This document shows, in pieces, positions 1 through 6,252 of a stretch of 7,442 nucleotides of DNA. The notes below the pieces were generated by a model that saw only the letters and a program-made list of their open reading frames with translations, was not told the DNA's origin and did not search any database. The DNA lies in assembly GCA_030428695.1 (NCBI GenBank), contig JAUIEM010000443.1:1-7442 (forward strand), written 5' to 3'. This DNA comes from a bacterium. Its GTDB lineage: Bacteria; Planctomycetota; J058; JAJDCP01. How positions within the stretch are numbered: the stretch's first letter is position 1; the number at the start of each line of letters is the position of its first letter. The position numbers and the translations under genes were made by a program.

Positions 1-1
1 C

Positions 2-214
2 GACACCATCCTCCTGTACACCGACGGCGTCACCGAGGCCCGCAACCCCAAGGGCGAGGAGTTCGGCCTCGACCGGCTGAAGATCCTGCTCGAAGCGTAC
101 GGCGCGCGCAGTCCCAAGGGGCTGGTCGACTCGATTCTGAAGAAGATCGCCCAGTTCGTCCGCGGGGCGGAGCAGCACGACGACATCACGCTCGTCGCGC
201 TCAAACGGGTCTGA
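2..214 (+). CDS. C-terminal end of a PP2C/SpoIIE-type serine phosphatase (5' end outside window)
   Basis: Only the last 70 residues are present; the frame is open from base 2 to the TGA at 212-214. Two hallmarks of the SpoIIE/RsbU branch of PP2C phosphatases are visible: LLYTDGVTEA near the window edge and HDDITLVAL close to the C-terminus. In this family the Asp of YTDG and an Asp of DDIT bind the catalytic Mn/Mg ions. Such enzymes dephosphorylate Ser/Thr-phosphorylated proteins, classically STAS anti-anti-sigma factors, and often carry N-terminal sensor domains such as HAMP, GAF or PAS. Whether this one does cannot be seen. The stop overlaps the ribosome binding site of the next gene, so the two are probably translationally coupled. 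No STAS or anti-sigma gene is visible here, so the substrate is unknown; the adjacent kinase homologue suggests a local phospho-signalling role (inference). Confidence 0.88.
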   Translation, partial: DTILLYTDGVTEARNPKGEEFGLDRLKILLEAYGARSPKGLVDSILKKIAQFVRGAEQHDDITLVALKRV

Positions 215-216
215 GG
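213..216 (+). promoter_or_regulatory. Ribosome binding site deciding the start of the kinase-like gene
   Basis: GAGG, overlapping the TGA of the phosphatase gene, lies five bases before ATG 222. The alternative GTG at 216 overlaps this site and has no comparable sequence upstream, so ATG 222 is preferred. The overlap implies termination-reinitiation coupling. Confidence 0.55.
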
Positions 217-221
217 TGGCG

Positions 222-1265
222 ATGGCGACTCCCGACGACCAGACCATCCTCGAGACCGACCTGGCGAGCCTGCTCGAGGACGAGCCGGAAGAGGCGATCA
301 CCGACACCGACGTCGACCACAAGAAAGAGGTCGGCAACTACGCGATCGTCGGCATGCTGCGCTACACCCAGGGCCACCCCGTGTACCGCGCGGTCCACCA
401 GATCCTCGGCAAGATCGCCGCGTTCTACATGGTGCCGAAGTCCGACACCAAGGCGATCTCCTGGCTGCAGCGCTACATCAACGTGCTCGGCAAGATCGAG
501 GGCTACGGCGTCCCGGCGCTGTTCGACGCCGACGAGACCGACGACGAGCAGGTGCTCGCGATCACCCACGTCGACGGCCCCTCGCTGCGCACCGTCGTCA
601 ACAGCGGCGGTCCCCTGCTGCTGCACAACGTCGTCGGGCTGCTGCGGCAGCTGCTGGGGATCTTCGACCGCGCGCACCGCAACGGCGTGATCCTGCGCGA
701 CGTGCATCCGGACAAGATCTGCCTGTACGACGACGGCTCCGGCCGCGAGCGGGTGCAGATGCAGGACCTGAGCTCCGCGGCCTTCCTGACCACCGCCGCC
801 AGCGAGGTGGGGCGGGGGCTGTGGAAGCGCGGACGCTTCCAGGTGCGGCCGGCCGACCAGGCCTACGTGCCGCCCGAGATCCTGGCCGGGGCGCCCCTCG
901 ACATCCACTCCGACCTGTACATGCTCGGCATCCTCGCGGCCGAGCTCCTGACCGGGGGCGTGCCGCGCCGGCGGCCGAAGGTCGGCACGCAGTGGGGCAC
1001 CGGCCTGCAGGAGTTCCTGTCGCGGCTGCTCGCCAAGGACCCGAAGGAGCGCTTCGCCTCCGCCGCCCTGGCCTGGCGCCACCTCGAAGACATCGTGCTG
1101 CCGCAGGTGCTGCGCTTCCGGGGCAGCGACTGGGGCATGGGCATCCTCGAGCGCTGGTCGCGGCGGCTGCGCCACAACTTCCTGATGACTTCGCAGTCCG
1201 GCAGCGCCGTGCTGCCCGCCCTCGACATCCGCATGCCCGACGACCCCGAAAACGAAGAGGACTAG
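222..1265 (+). CDS. Degenerate Hanks-type Ser/Thr kinase homologue (probable pseudokinase)
   Basis: A 347-residue protein with a kinase-like fold from about residue 38 to 290, an acidic N-terminus and a short basic/acidic tail. Recognisable landmarks are LRDVHPDKI (158-166) for HRDLKPxN, DLS (182-184) for DFG, PPE (217-219) for APE, and DIHSDLYMLG with the conserved Asp of subdomain IX. KDPKERF follows in the C-lobe. Several catalytic positions are changed. The beta-3 VAIK lysine aligns with Tyr69, the helix-C Glu with Tyr85, the HRD His is Leu158, the catalytic-loop Lys is His162 and the metal-binding Asn is Lys165. The glycine loop is poor in glycine. The HRD and DFG aspartates remain. No signal peptide or membrane helix is evident, so it is probably cytosolic. 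It sits between a PP2C-like phosphatase and an isocitrate dehydrogenase, so a scaffolding or allosteric role is possible. An unusual active kinase with a relocated lysine (Lys73 is close by) cannot be excluded. An in-frame GTG at 216 is an alternative start. Confidence 0.85.
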   Translation: MATPDDQTILETDLASLLEDEPEEAITDTDVDHKKEVGNYAIVGMLRYTQGHPVYRAVHQILGKIAAFYMVPKSDTKAISWLQRYINVLGKIEGYGVPALFDADETDDEQVLAITHVDGPSLRTVVNSGGPLLLHNVVGLLRQLLGIFDRAHRNGVILRDVHPDKICLYDDGSGRERVQMQDLSSAAFLTTAASEVGRGLWKRGRFQVRPADQAYVPPEILAGAPLDIHSDLYMLGILAAELLTGGVPRRRPKVGTQWGTGLQEFLSRLLAKDPKERFASAALAWRHLEDIVLPQVLRFRGSDWGMGILERWSRRLRHNFLMTSQSGSAVLPALDIRMPDDPENEED

Positions 1266-2261
1266 ATGGGACACCGCGTGACCTTGATCCCCGGCGAGGG
1301 GATCGGACCCGAGATCATGGACTGCGTGCGCCAGGTGATCGACGCCCTGGAGCTCGGCATCGAGTGGGAGACCGTGCTCGCCGGCAAGGAGGCCCTCGAG
1401 AAGAAGGGCACCCCGCTGCCCGAGGACGTGCTCGAGTCGCTGCGGCGCAACAAGGTCGGCATGAAGGGTCCGATCGGCACCCCGATCGGCAAGGGCTTCG
1501 TCAGCGTCAACGTGTCGATCCGCAAGGCCCTCGACCTGTTCGTCTCGCTGCGCCCGGTCAAGAACCGCAAGGGCATCGCGAGCCGCTACGAGGACGTCGA
1601 CCTCGTGATCGTGCGCGAGAACACCGAGGGCATGTACTCCGGCCTCGAGCACGAGGTGGTGCCGGGGGTCGTCGAGAGCCTGAAGATCATCTCCCGGCCG
1701 GCCTGCGAGCGCATCGTCGACTACGCCTTCCAGTACGCGCGCGACAACGGCCGCAAGCGGGTCACCGCGGTGCACAAGGCGAACATCATGAAGATGTCCG
1801 ACGGCCTGTTCCTCGAGGTCGCCCGCGAGGTCGCGGAGAACTATCCGGCGATCGCGTACGACGAGCGCATCGTCGACGCCGCCGCCATGCGCCTGGTGCG
1901 CTCGCCCGAGCGCTACGACGTGCTCGTGATGGAGAACCTGTACGGGGACATCCTCAGCGACATCGCCGCCGGCCTGGTCGGCGGGCTCGGCGTCGTCCCG
2001 GGCGCCAACCTCGGCAAGGACTGCGCGGTGTTCGAGGCGGTGCACGGCTCGGCGCCGGACATCACCGGCAAGGGCATCGCCAACCCGATGGCGATGCTGC
2101 TCTCCGCCGTGCTGATGCTGCGGCATCTCGGCGAGGAGGCGTCGGCCAACCGGGTCGAGAACGCGATCGACACGGCGGTGGCCGACGGCAAGGGAACCCC
2201 GGACATCGGCGGCAGCGGCAACACCCACAGCTTCGCGGACGCCATCGTCGAGCGGCTGTAG
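1266..2261 (+). CDS. icd: NAD-dependent isocitrate dehydrogenase (IDH/IMDH family)
   Basis: This 331-residue beta-decarboxylating dehydrogenase should oxidise isocitrate to 2-oxoglutarate and CO2 in the TCA cycle, in the cytosol. Its length fits the short NAD-type/IDH3-like group. The N-terminal LIPGEGIGPEI is typical. The substrate loop SVNVSIRK carries Ser80, Asn82 and Arg86, followed by Arg96 and Arg117, as in isocitrate rather than isopropylmalate enzymes. RENTEGMYSGLEHE contributes Tyr124, and HKANIMKMSDGLF contributes Lys171. Metal-binding aspartates are Asp204, Asp228 and Asp232. In HGSAPDITGKGIANP the coenzyme positions are Asp265-Ile266, the NAD-type pair, instead of the Lys-Tyr of NADP enzymes. 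The ATG directly abuts the TAG of the kinase-like gene, with AGAGG five bases upstream. Ser80 aligns with the serine that AceK phosphorylates in E. coli IDH, which is notable given the phosphatase and kinase-like neighbours. Homoisocitrate dehydrogenase is a less likely alternative. Confidence 0.9.
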   Translation: MGHRVTLIPGEGIGPEIMDCVRQVIDALELGIEWETVLAGKEALEKKGTPLPEDVLESLRRNKVGMKGPIGTPIGKGFVSVNVSIRKALDLFVSLRPVKNRKGIASRYEDVDLVIVRENTEGMYSGLEHEVVPGVVESLKIISRPACERIVDYAFQYARDNGRKRVTAVHKANIMKMSDGLFLEVAREVAENYPAIAYDERIVDAAAMRLVRSPERYDVLVMENLYGDILSDIAAGLVGGLGVVPGANLGKDCAVFEAVHGSAPDITGKGIANPMAMLLSAVLMLRHLGEEASANRVENAIDTAVADGKGTPDIGGSGNTHSFADAIVERL

Positions 2262-2265
2262 GCCC

Positions 2266-2601
2266 GTGGCCGCCGACCTCGACGCCGCCCTCGCCCGCCT
2301 CGGAGGAGACCGCTCCCTCCTGCGCGACCTGCTCGCGCTGTTCCAGACCCGCACCCCCGTCCGCCTCCAGGACCTCGCGGCGGCCCTCGAAGCCGGAGAC
2401 CGCGCCGGTTTCCGCCGCATCGCCCACTCCCTCAAGGGCACCGCCGCCAGCGTCGGGGGGAGCGCGCTCGAGGCCGCCGCGAAGGAGGCGGAGGCGGCCG
2501 CCGCCGGCGATGCCGCCCTCGAGCCGCACCTCCACTCCGTGCAGGCGGCGGCCGACGTGTTGTTGGCCTGGCTGCGGGACGCGCCGGAGGCGCGGGTGTA
2601 G
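2266..2601 (+). CDS. Stand-alone histidine phosphotransfer (HPt) protein
   Basis: A 111-residue, all-helical, alanine-rich protein that is essentially one HPt domain. The signature AHSLKGTAASVGG has the phospho-accepting His54, Lys57 and the following small residues. The N-terminus (DLDAALARLGGDRSLLRDLLALF) is the usual first helices of HPt modules. HPt proteins relay a phosphoryl group between a hybrid histidine kinase receiver and a final response regulator. No histidine kinase or receiver domain is visible here, so it is an orphan HPt whose partners lie elsewhere. It starts with GTG four bases after the isocitrate dehydrogenase stop. No clear Shine-Dalgarno is seen, so coupling to upstream translation is likely. 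The GTG start is chosen because it gives the full first helix. A small cytosolic protein. Confidence 0.88.
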   Translation: MAADLDAALARLGGDRSLLRDLLALFQTRTPVRLQDLAAALEAGDRAGFRRIAHSLKGTAASVGGSALEAAAKEAEAAAAGDAALEPHLHSVQAAADVLLAWLRDAPEARV

Positions 2602-2604
2602 CGT

Positions 2605-2621
2605 CTGGCACGACCCCCGCA
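2605..2621 (+). promoter_or_regulatory. Sigma-54 (-24/-12) promoter candidate for the VIT/vWA gene
   Basis: CTGGCACGACCCCCGCA matches the RpoN consensus YTGGCACGrNNNTTGCW at 12 of 14 defined positions; only the TT before the -12 GC is replaced by CC. The GG (2607-2608) and GC (2619-2620) have the required spacing. It lies four bases after the HPt stop codon, in a non-coding gap. It predicts a start near 2632 and a leader of about 76 bases. The match is by eye; the missing TT could weaken the promoter. Confidence 0.55.
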
Positions 2622-2654
2622 TGCAGCCTGGCTGAAACACTTTCCCTGCTCCCG

Positions 2655-2663
2655 GAGTCACAG
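2655..2663 (+). repeat. Copy 1 of a 9-base element shared by two leaders
   Basis: GAGTCACAG lies between the -24/-12 candidate and the start codon of the VIT/vWA gene. An identical 9-mer is found at 5028-5036 before the helical gene. Both are preceded by a CCCGG stretch. The positions relative to the predicted transcription starts differ, so a common role is uncertain. Confidence 0.3.
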
Positions 2664-2695
2664 GGGTGCGGCCGCGCGGTCGCTTCCCCAGCCCC

Positions 2696-2701
2696 GAGGA
2701 G
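2696..2701 (+). promoter_or_regulatory. Ribosome binding site deciding the VIT/vWA start
   Basis: GAGGAG ends six bases before ATG 2708. This, with the hydrophobic signal sequence beginning right after that ATG, rules in 2708 over an in-frame GTG at 2666, which would add 14 polar residues ahead of the signal peptide. Confidence 0.75.
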
Positions 2702-2707
2702 AAAACC

Positions 2708-4864
2708 ATGGTGCGACCACTCACGCTGGCGGGCCTTCTGTGCCTGCTTCCCCACCCGATCCTGGCCTGCTTCATGCAGGCGCCCGTGCCGGTGCAGGTC
2801 ACCCTCGACCGCATCGAGGTGCGGATCGTCGACGGGGTCGCGATCAAGTCCTACGAGTGCCACTTCCGCAACCCCAACGGCGCCGCGATCGTCGGCGGGG
2901 TGTGCTACATGGAGGTCGAGCCGGGGGCCCAGGTCGACAACATGTCGATGGTGATCAACGGCCAGGAGGTCGAGTCCGAGCTGCTCGACCTCGACAAGGC
3001 CAACGCGGTCTTCGAGGAGATCGTACGGAACGGCGGCTCGCCCGCCCTGCTCGAGTACTACGGCAACCAGCTGATCCGCACCAACGTGCCGAACGTTCCC
3101 GCCGGCGGCACCGTCGTCGCCAAGCTGCAGTACACCCAGCCCCTGCGCGCCACGGACGGCGTGTACCGGCTGCGCATGCTCAACACCAACCCGAAGATGG
3201 CGATGCAGATGCTCGAGCACGCCTCGATCGACATCAAGATCGAGTCGACCGACCCGGTCACCAACGTCTACTCCCCGACCCACCCGATCGAGGTCGAGGA
3301 GCTCAGCGATGGCGAAGGCATCCACGTGACCTGGAGCCAGGACGACTACATGCCCGAGAACGCCTTCGTGTTCTACTACGCGACCGCGCCGGGCCCCGTC
3401 GGCGTCAACGTCCTGACCCACCAGGAGCCCGGGGAGGACGGCCACTTCATGATGATGCTCGCCCCGCAGCTCGGCGAGGACGCCGCCGTCGCGAGCAAGG
3501 ACATCGTGTTCTGCGTCGACACCTCCGGCTCGATGCTCAAGGACGGCAAGATGGAGCAGGCCCAGGCGGCGCTGCGCCACTGCATCCGCGCCCTGCGCCC
3601 CGGCGACCGCTTCAACATCGTCAGCTTCTCGACCGAGGCGCGGGTGCTCGAGAAGGGGGGCCTGCTCGCGGCGACCGAGGAGAACCGGGAGCGCGCGCTG
3701 CGCTACGTCGACAAGCTGCGGGCGCGCGGCGGGACGGCGATCCTCGAGTCCCTCGAGCTGTCGCTCGGCCTGTTTCCCGACGATGAGCGGCTGAAGATGG
3801 TGTTCTTCGCGACCGACGGGCTGCCGACCATCGGCGAGCAGCAGGGCGACGCGATCCTCGCCCGGGTGCGCGCGCTCAACGAGCGGGAGGCGCGCATCTT
3901 CACGTTCGGCGAGGGCCTCGAGGTCAACGCCCGCATGCTCGACATGCTCGCCTACGAGAACCAGGGCGACGTCGCCTACATCCTCCCCCACGAGGACATC
4001 GCGGCGAAGATCGCGCGCTACTTCGACAAGGTCGGCTCGCCCTTGCTGACCGACCTCTCTGTCGAGGTCTCGGGCGTCGAGGTCTCCGAGCTCTACCCGC
4101 GGGTGATGCGCGACCTGTTCAAGGGCGAGCAGATCATGCTGTTCGGGCGCTACGCCGGCAGCGGCGAGGCGACCATCCGCCTGAGCGGCAAGGTCGACGG
4201 GGTCGAGAAGAGCTACCACTACACGGCGGTCTTCCCCGAGGGGCCGGGCAAGCACGACTTCGTGCCGCGGCTGTGGGCCGGGCGCAAGGTCGAGTTCCTG
4301 CTCGGCGAGGTGCGCGCGAACGGCGAGAACGACGAGCTGGTCGACGAGATCGTGCGGCTGGCGAAACGCTACGGCATCGTCACGCCCTACACCGCCTTCC
4401 TCGCCCACCCCGACGAGCTGCTGTTCGGCAAGGACTCCAGCGCCCGCTTCGCCGCCGGCCTGCGCGCCGAGCTCGAGAGCGAGCGCGACAGCTTCGGCCT
4501 CGGCCGCCCGACGGGCGAGGCCCTGCCCGGCGCGGTCGAGAGCTCGCGGCGCCTGGCCGAGGGGCGCCTGCGGGCGGACGGCGGGGACTTCTACGGGCGC
4601 GCGCAGCGCGAGCTCGAGGCGCTCGGCTACGAGGGCACGGTGCTCGATCAGATCCGCCTGGTCGGCAGCCGCACGTTCTACTTCCAGCAGGGCCGCTGGG
4701 TCGACAGCCGCTTCGAGGACCCCGAGGCCGAGGTGCTCGCGTTGACCCGCGGGAGCGACGCCTACTTCGCCTTCCTCGCCGAGAACCGCGAGGCCGTGCA
4801 GTTTCTGGCGATGGACCGGGTGCTCTTCGAGCATGAGGGGCGGTTCGTCGAGGTGGTGGAGTAG
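2708..4864 (+). CDS. Exported VIT and von Willebrand factor A domain protein
   Basis: A 718-residue protein resembling inter-alpha-trypsin-inhibitor heavy chains. The N-terminus MVRPLTLAGLLCLLPHPILAC is a signal sequence. ILA-Cys21 could be a lipobox (lipoprotein) or a signal peptidase I site. A VIT domain follows at about residues 27-148 (e.g. YMEVEPGAQVDNM and SPALLEYYGNQLIRTNVP). A vWA domain spans about 265-445 with a complete MIDAS: DTSGS with Asp271, Ser273 and Ser275, then Thr343 in RGGT and Asp370 in ATDGLP. It should bind a divalent metal and mediate protein-protein contacts at or outside the envelope. The C-terminal third (about 550-718) is mixed helical and I recognise no domain in it. 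No C-terminal anchor or sorting motif is evident. It appears to be a single-gene unit behind its own -24/-12 promoter candidate. Ligand and exact function are unknown. Confidence 0.9.
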   Translation: MVRPLTLAGLLCLLPHPILACFMQAPVPVQVTLDRIEVRIVDGVAIKSYECHFRNPNGAAIVGGVCYMEVEPGAQVDNMSMVINGQEVESELLDLDKANAVFEEIVRNGGSPALLEYYGNQLIRTNVPNVPAGGTVVAKLQYTQPLRATDGVYRLRMLNTNPKMAMQMLEHASIDIKIESTDPVTNVYSPTHPIEVEELSDGEGIHVTWSQDDYMPENAFVFYYATAPGPVGVNVLTHQEPGEDGHFMMMLAPQLGEDAAVASKDIVFCVDTSGSMLKDGKMEQAQAALRHCIRALRPGDRFNIVSFSTEARVLEKGGLLAATEENRERALRYVDKLRARGGTAILESLELSLGLFPDDERLKMVFFATDGLPTIGEQQGDAILARVRALNEREARIFTFGEGLEVNARMLDMLAYENQGDVAYILPHEDIAAKIARYFDKVGSPLLTDLSVEVSGVEVSELYPRVMRDLFKGEQIMLFGRYAGSGEATIRLSGKVDGVEKSYHYTAVFPEGPGKHDFVPRLWAGRKVEFLLGEVRANGENDELVDEIVRLAKRYGIVTPYTAFLAHPDELLFGKDSSARFAAGLRAELESERDSFGLGRPTGEALPGAVESSRRLAEGRLRADGGDFYGRAQRELEALGYEGTVLDQIRLVGSRTFYFQQGRWVDSRFEDPEAEVLALTRGSDAYFAFLAENREAVQFLAMDRVLFEHEGRFVEVVE

Positions 4865-4904
4865 TCCGCCTCGGCGATCGGTCCTCCGCGACGCGCGAGA
4901 CGCT

Positions 4905-4923
4905 GCACTGTGCGGCACAGTGC
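4905..4923 (+). promoter_or_regulatory. Perfect 9-1-9 palindrome, possible activator or operator site
   Basis: GCACTGTGC-G-GCACAGTGC is a perfect dyad in the gap between the VIT/vWA and helical genes. Its centre is about 113 bases upstream of the start predicted from the -24/-12 element at 5000-5016, a usual position for the upstream site of a sigma-54 activator. As RNA it could fold into an 8-bp stem with a 3-base loop, 40 bases after the VIT/vWA stop. No T-run follows, so an intrinsic terminator is less likely. Confidence 0.5.
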
Positions 4924-4999
4924 CCGTTGCGCTGTGGGATCGACCGTGGCCGCGCGCGTGCGGATCCGGCGGAGCTCGCGAACTCCCGGTCCCCCGCAG

Positions 5000-5016
5000 T
5001 TGGCAGCCGGTTTGCG
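5000..5016 (+). promoter_or_regulatory. Sigma-54 (-24/-12) promoter candidate for the helical gene
   Basis: TTGGCAGCCGGTTTGCG matches YTGGCACGrNNNTTGCW at 10 of 14 defined positions. Both cores are intact: TGGCA at -24 and TTGC at -12, correctly spaced. It predicts a start near 5027 and a leader of about 26 bases. It lies in a true intergenic region and has a palindrome upstream. Identified by eye only. Confidence 0.55.
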
Positions 5017-5027
5017 CAGACCCGGGA

Positions 5028-5036
5028 GAGTCACAG
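5028..5036 (+). repeat. Copy 2 of the 9-base element shared by two leaders
   Basis: GAGTCACAG is identical to 2655-2663. Here it is flanked by CCGGGAG copies at 5022-5028 and 5041-5047, the latter serving as ribosome binding site. The match is short and may be chance. Confidence 0.3.
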
Positions 5037-5042
5037 ACCCCC

Positions 5043-5047
5043 GGGAG
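5043..5047 (+). promoter_or_regulatory. Ribosome binding site deciding the helical-gene start
   Basis: GGGAG ends five bases before ATG 5053. The frame is open back to a start at 4927, but that extension is arginine-rich and lies over the palindrome and promoter candidate, so 5053 is preferred. Confidence 0.65.
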
Positions 5048-5052
5048 CTGCC

Positions 5053-6243
5053 ATGACCGCCTCGACCGTCCTCGCCTCCGTCCGCGCCGCCGATGCCGAG
5101 ATCGGCGTCACGTTGAAGTCGATCGACACCCTGCACCAGCACATCACCCTGCTGAAGCGCACCTTCGCCTTGCCCGGCACGCTGCGGAAGGAGCTCGCCA
5201 GGCTGCGGGTGACCCTCGCCGAGCTGCGCCTGCTGTCGAGCATCCTCGGCAAGATCGGGCCGGCGAAGGTGATCGCCGTCGGGCTGCGCTCGGTGCTGCG
5301 CGCCTTCGACCGCGCGATCACCCGCATCAACGCGGCCCTCACCAGGGTCGACACCCGCATCGTCAAGGTCAAGGCGGCGCTGAAGGCGATCGCCCTGCAG
5401 GTCGGGAAGCTCAAGGCGCTCGTCGCACAGGTCAAGAAGGCGAGCGCCCGGGTCGAGAGCGCCGTCGCTCACCACGGACCGCACATCGCCAGCCTGCCGG
5501 CGAACGCGCGCTCCCATGTCGAGAGCCTGTGCCGCGCCCTCGACGGCGCGACCGCCCGGCTGCGCGCGGTCAACGGGCTGATCGGCGCCGGCCTCGGCAC
5601 GATCGCCGGGGCGATGGCAGACCTCGGGAAGGCGGTAAAGACCTGCGAGTCGGCGGTCAAGACCCTGAAGACGATCAACAGCCCGACGCAGCGCCTGATC
5701 GGTGCCCTGCGCTTCATCGTCGCTGCCTACGACAAGCTCGGGCCGATGAAGAAGGTGATCGCCGCGGTCGAGGGCGTGATCGACTACGTGCTGAAGAAGA
5801 CGAAGATCCTCGCCCTGCTCAAGATCGTCGGCGACCTCATCGCCGAGGTGCTCGACCCCTTCCTGGCCGCGGTCCAGGACTTCAGCCAGCCATTCGGCCT
5901 GGTCGCGATGGGGCTCGGCGAGGTCCAGCGCGAGCTCGGGAAGGTGCCCGCGCAGCTCGAGGGCATGCGCGCGAAACTGCAGGAGCTGTTCGACGTCTGC
6001 GTGCCGCCGGAGCTGCGGGGGAAGATCGCCGCCGCGGAGGTCGAGGCCCGGGCCGACGCCCGGGAGCTCAGCCAGGCCCTCCATCGCTTCGAGAAGGAGC
6101 TCGTGCAGGCACGGCTCGTGATGGACCGCGGACGCATCGAGCAGGTGGTCGCCGCGCACCGCCGGGAGCTCGGGAAGCTGGTCGACAACGCGGAGGTCGA
6201 GGCGCTGGTGCGCTCGGTGACGAGCCGCTGTGAAGTGGACTGA
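5053..6243 (+). CDS. Helix-rich, coiled-coil-like protein of unknown function
   Basis: I do not recognise this 396-residue protein. It is almost entirely predicted helix, rich in Ala, Leu, Lys, Arg and Val. Heptad-like stretches run at about residues 20-63, 83-140 (for example RVDTRIVKVKAALKAIALQV) and 288-375. Between them is a glycine/alanine-rich hydrophobic patch at 173-190 (VNGLIGAGLGTIAGAMAD) and hydrophobic helices at about 219-265. There is no signal peptide, no clear long transmembrane helix and no enzymatic motif. Cys160, Cys198, Cys316 and Cys393 are the only cysteines. Its own -24/-12 promoter candidate and upstream palindrome suggest condition-dependent expression. Two coiled-coil arms around a short glycine-rich hydrophobic segment recall helical pore-forming or membrane-remodelling proteins. 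A structural or phage-tail-like filament protein would look similar. Coding status is supported by the start context and by codon use like the neighbours. Confidence 0.8.
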   Translation: MTASTVLASVRAADAEIGVTLKSIDTLHQHITLLKRTFALPGTLRKELARLRVTLAELRLLSSILGKIGPAKVIAVGLRSVLRAFDRAITRINAALTRVDTRIVKVKAALKAIALQVGKLKALVAQVKKASARVESAVAHHGPHIASLPANARSHVESLCRALDGATARLRAVNGLIGAGLGTIAGAMADLGKAVKTCESAVKTLKTINSPTQRLIGALRFIVAAYDKLGPMKKVIAAVEGVIDYVLKKTKILALLKIVGDLIAEVLDPFLAAVQDFSQPFGLVAMGLGEVQRELGKVPAQLEGMRAKLQELFDVCVPPELRGKIAAAEVEARADARELSQALHRFEKELVQARLVMDRGRIEQVVAAHRRELGKLVDNAEVEALVRSVTSRCEVD

Positions 6244-6252
6244 ACGGGCGCG

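Noticed and set aside
222..1265. AceK-type isocitrate dehydrogenase kinase/phosphatase
   Set aside because: The gene shows the Hanks-type kinase layout and is much shorter than AceK, so any control of the dehydrogenase would be by a different kind of protein.
201..2441. Long open frame on the minus strand (746 codons)
   Set aside because: Antisense to the kinase-like, dehydrogenase and HPt genes. Its product is a His/Asp/Arg/Val-rich sequence with no domain, as expected from a GC-rich shadow frame.
2580..2594. CGCGCC-GGA-GGCGCG inverted repeat at the end of the HPt gene as a terminator
   Set aside because: Six-base arms in GC-rich coding DNA are common and no T-run follows, so it was not listed as a feature.
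821..2635. Plus-strand frame of 604 codons overlapping three genes
   Set aside because: Arg/Pro/Ala-rich frame-shifted reading of recognised genes.
2432..4918. Long open frame on the minus strand (828 codons)
   Set aside because: Antisense to the VIT/vWA gene, whose domains and MIDAS residues are clear. The shadow has low-complexity composition and no recognisable motif.
4927..5052. N-terminal extension of the helical protein
   Set aside because: It is Arg/Pro-rich, covers the promoter candidate, and ATG 5053 has the better ribosome binding site.
4762..6159. Minus-strand frame of 465 codons
   Set aside because: Antisense to the helical gene. That gene has a good start site and balanced composition, whereas the shadow is His/Asp/Gln-rich.
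5053..6243. Phage tape-measure or tail protein
   Set aside because: Helical composition is compatible, but no phage genes surround it and the length is short for a tape measure, so no phage origin is claimed.
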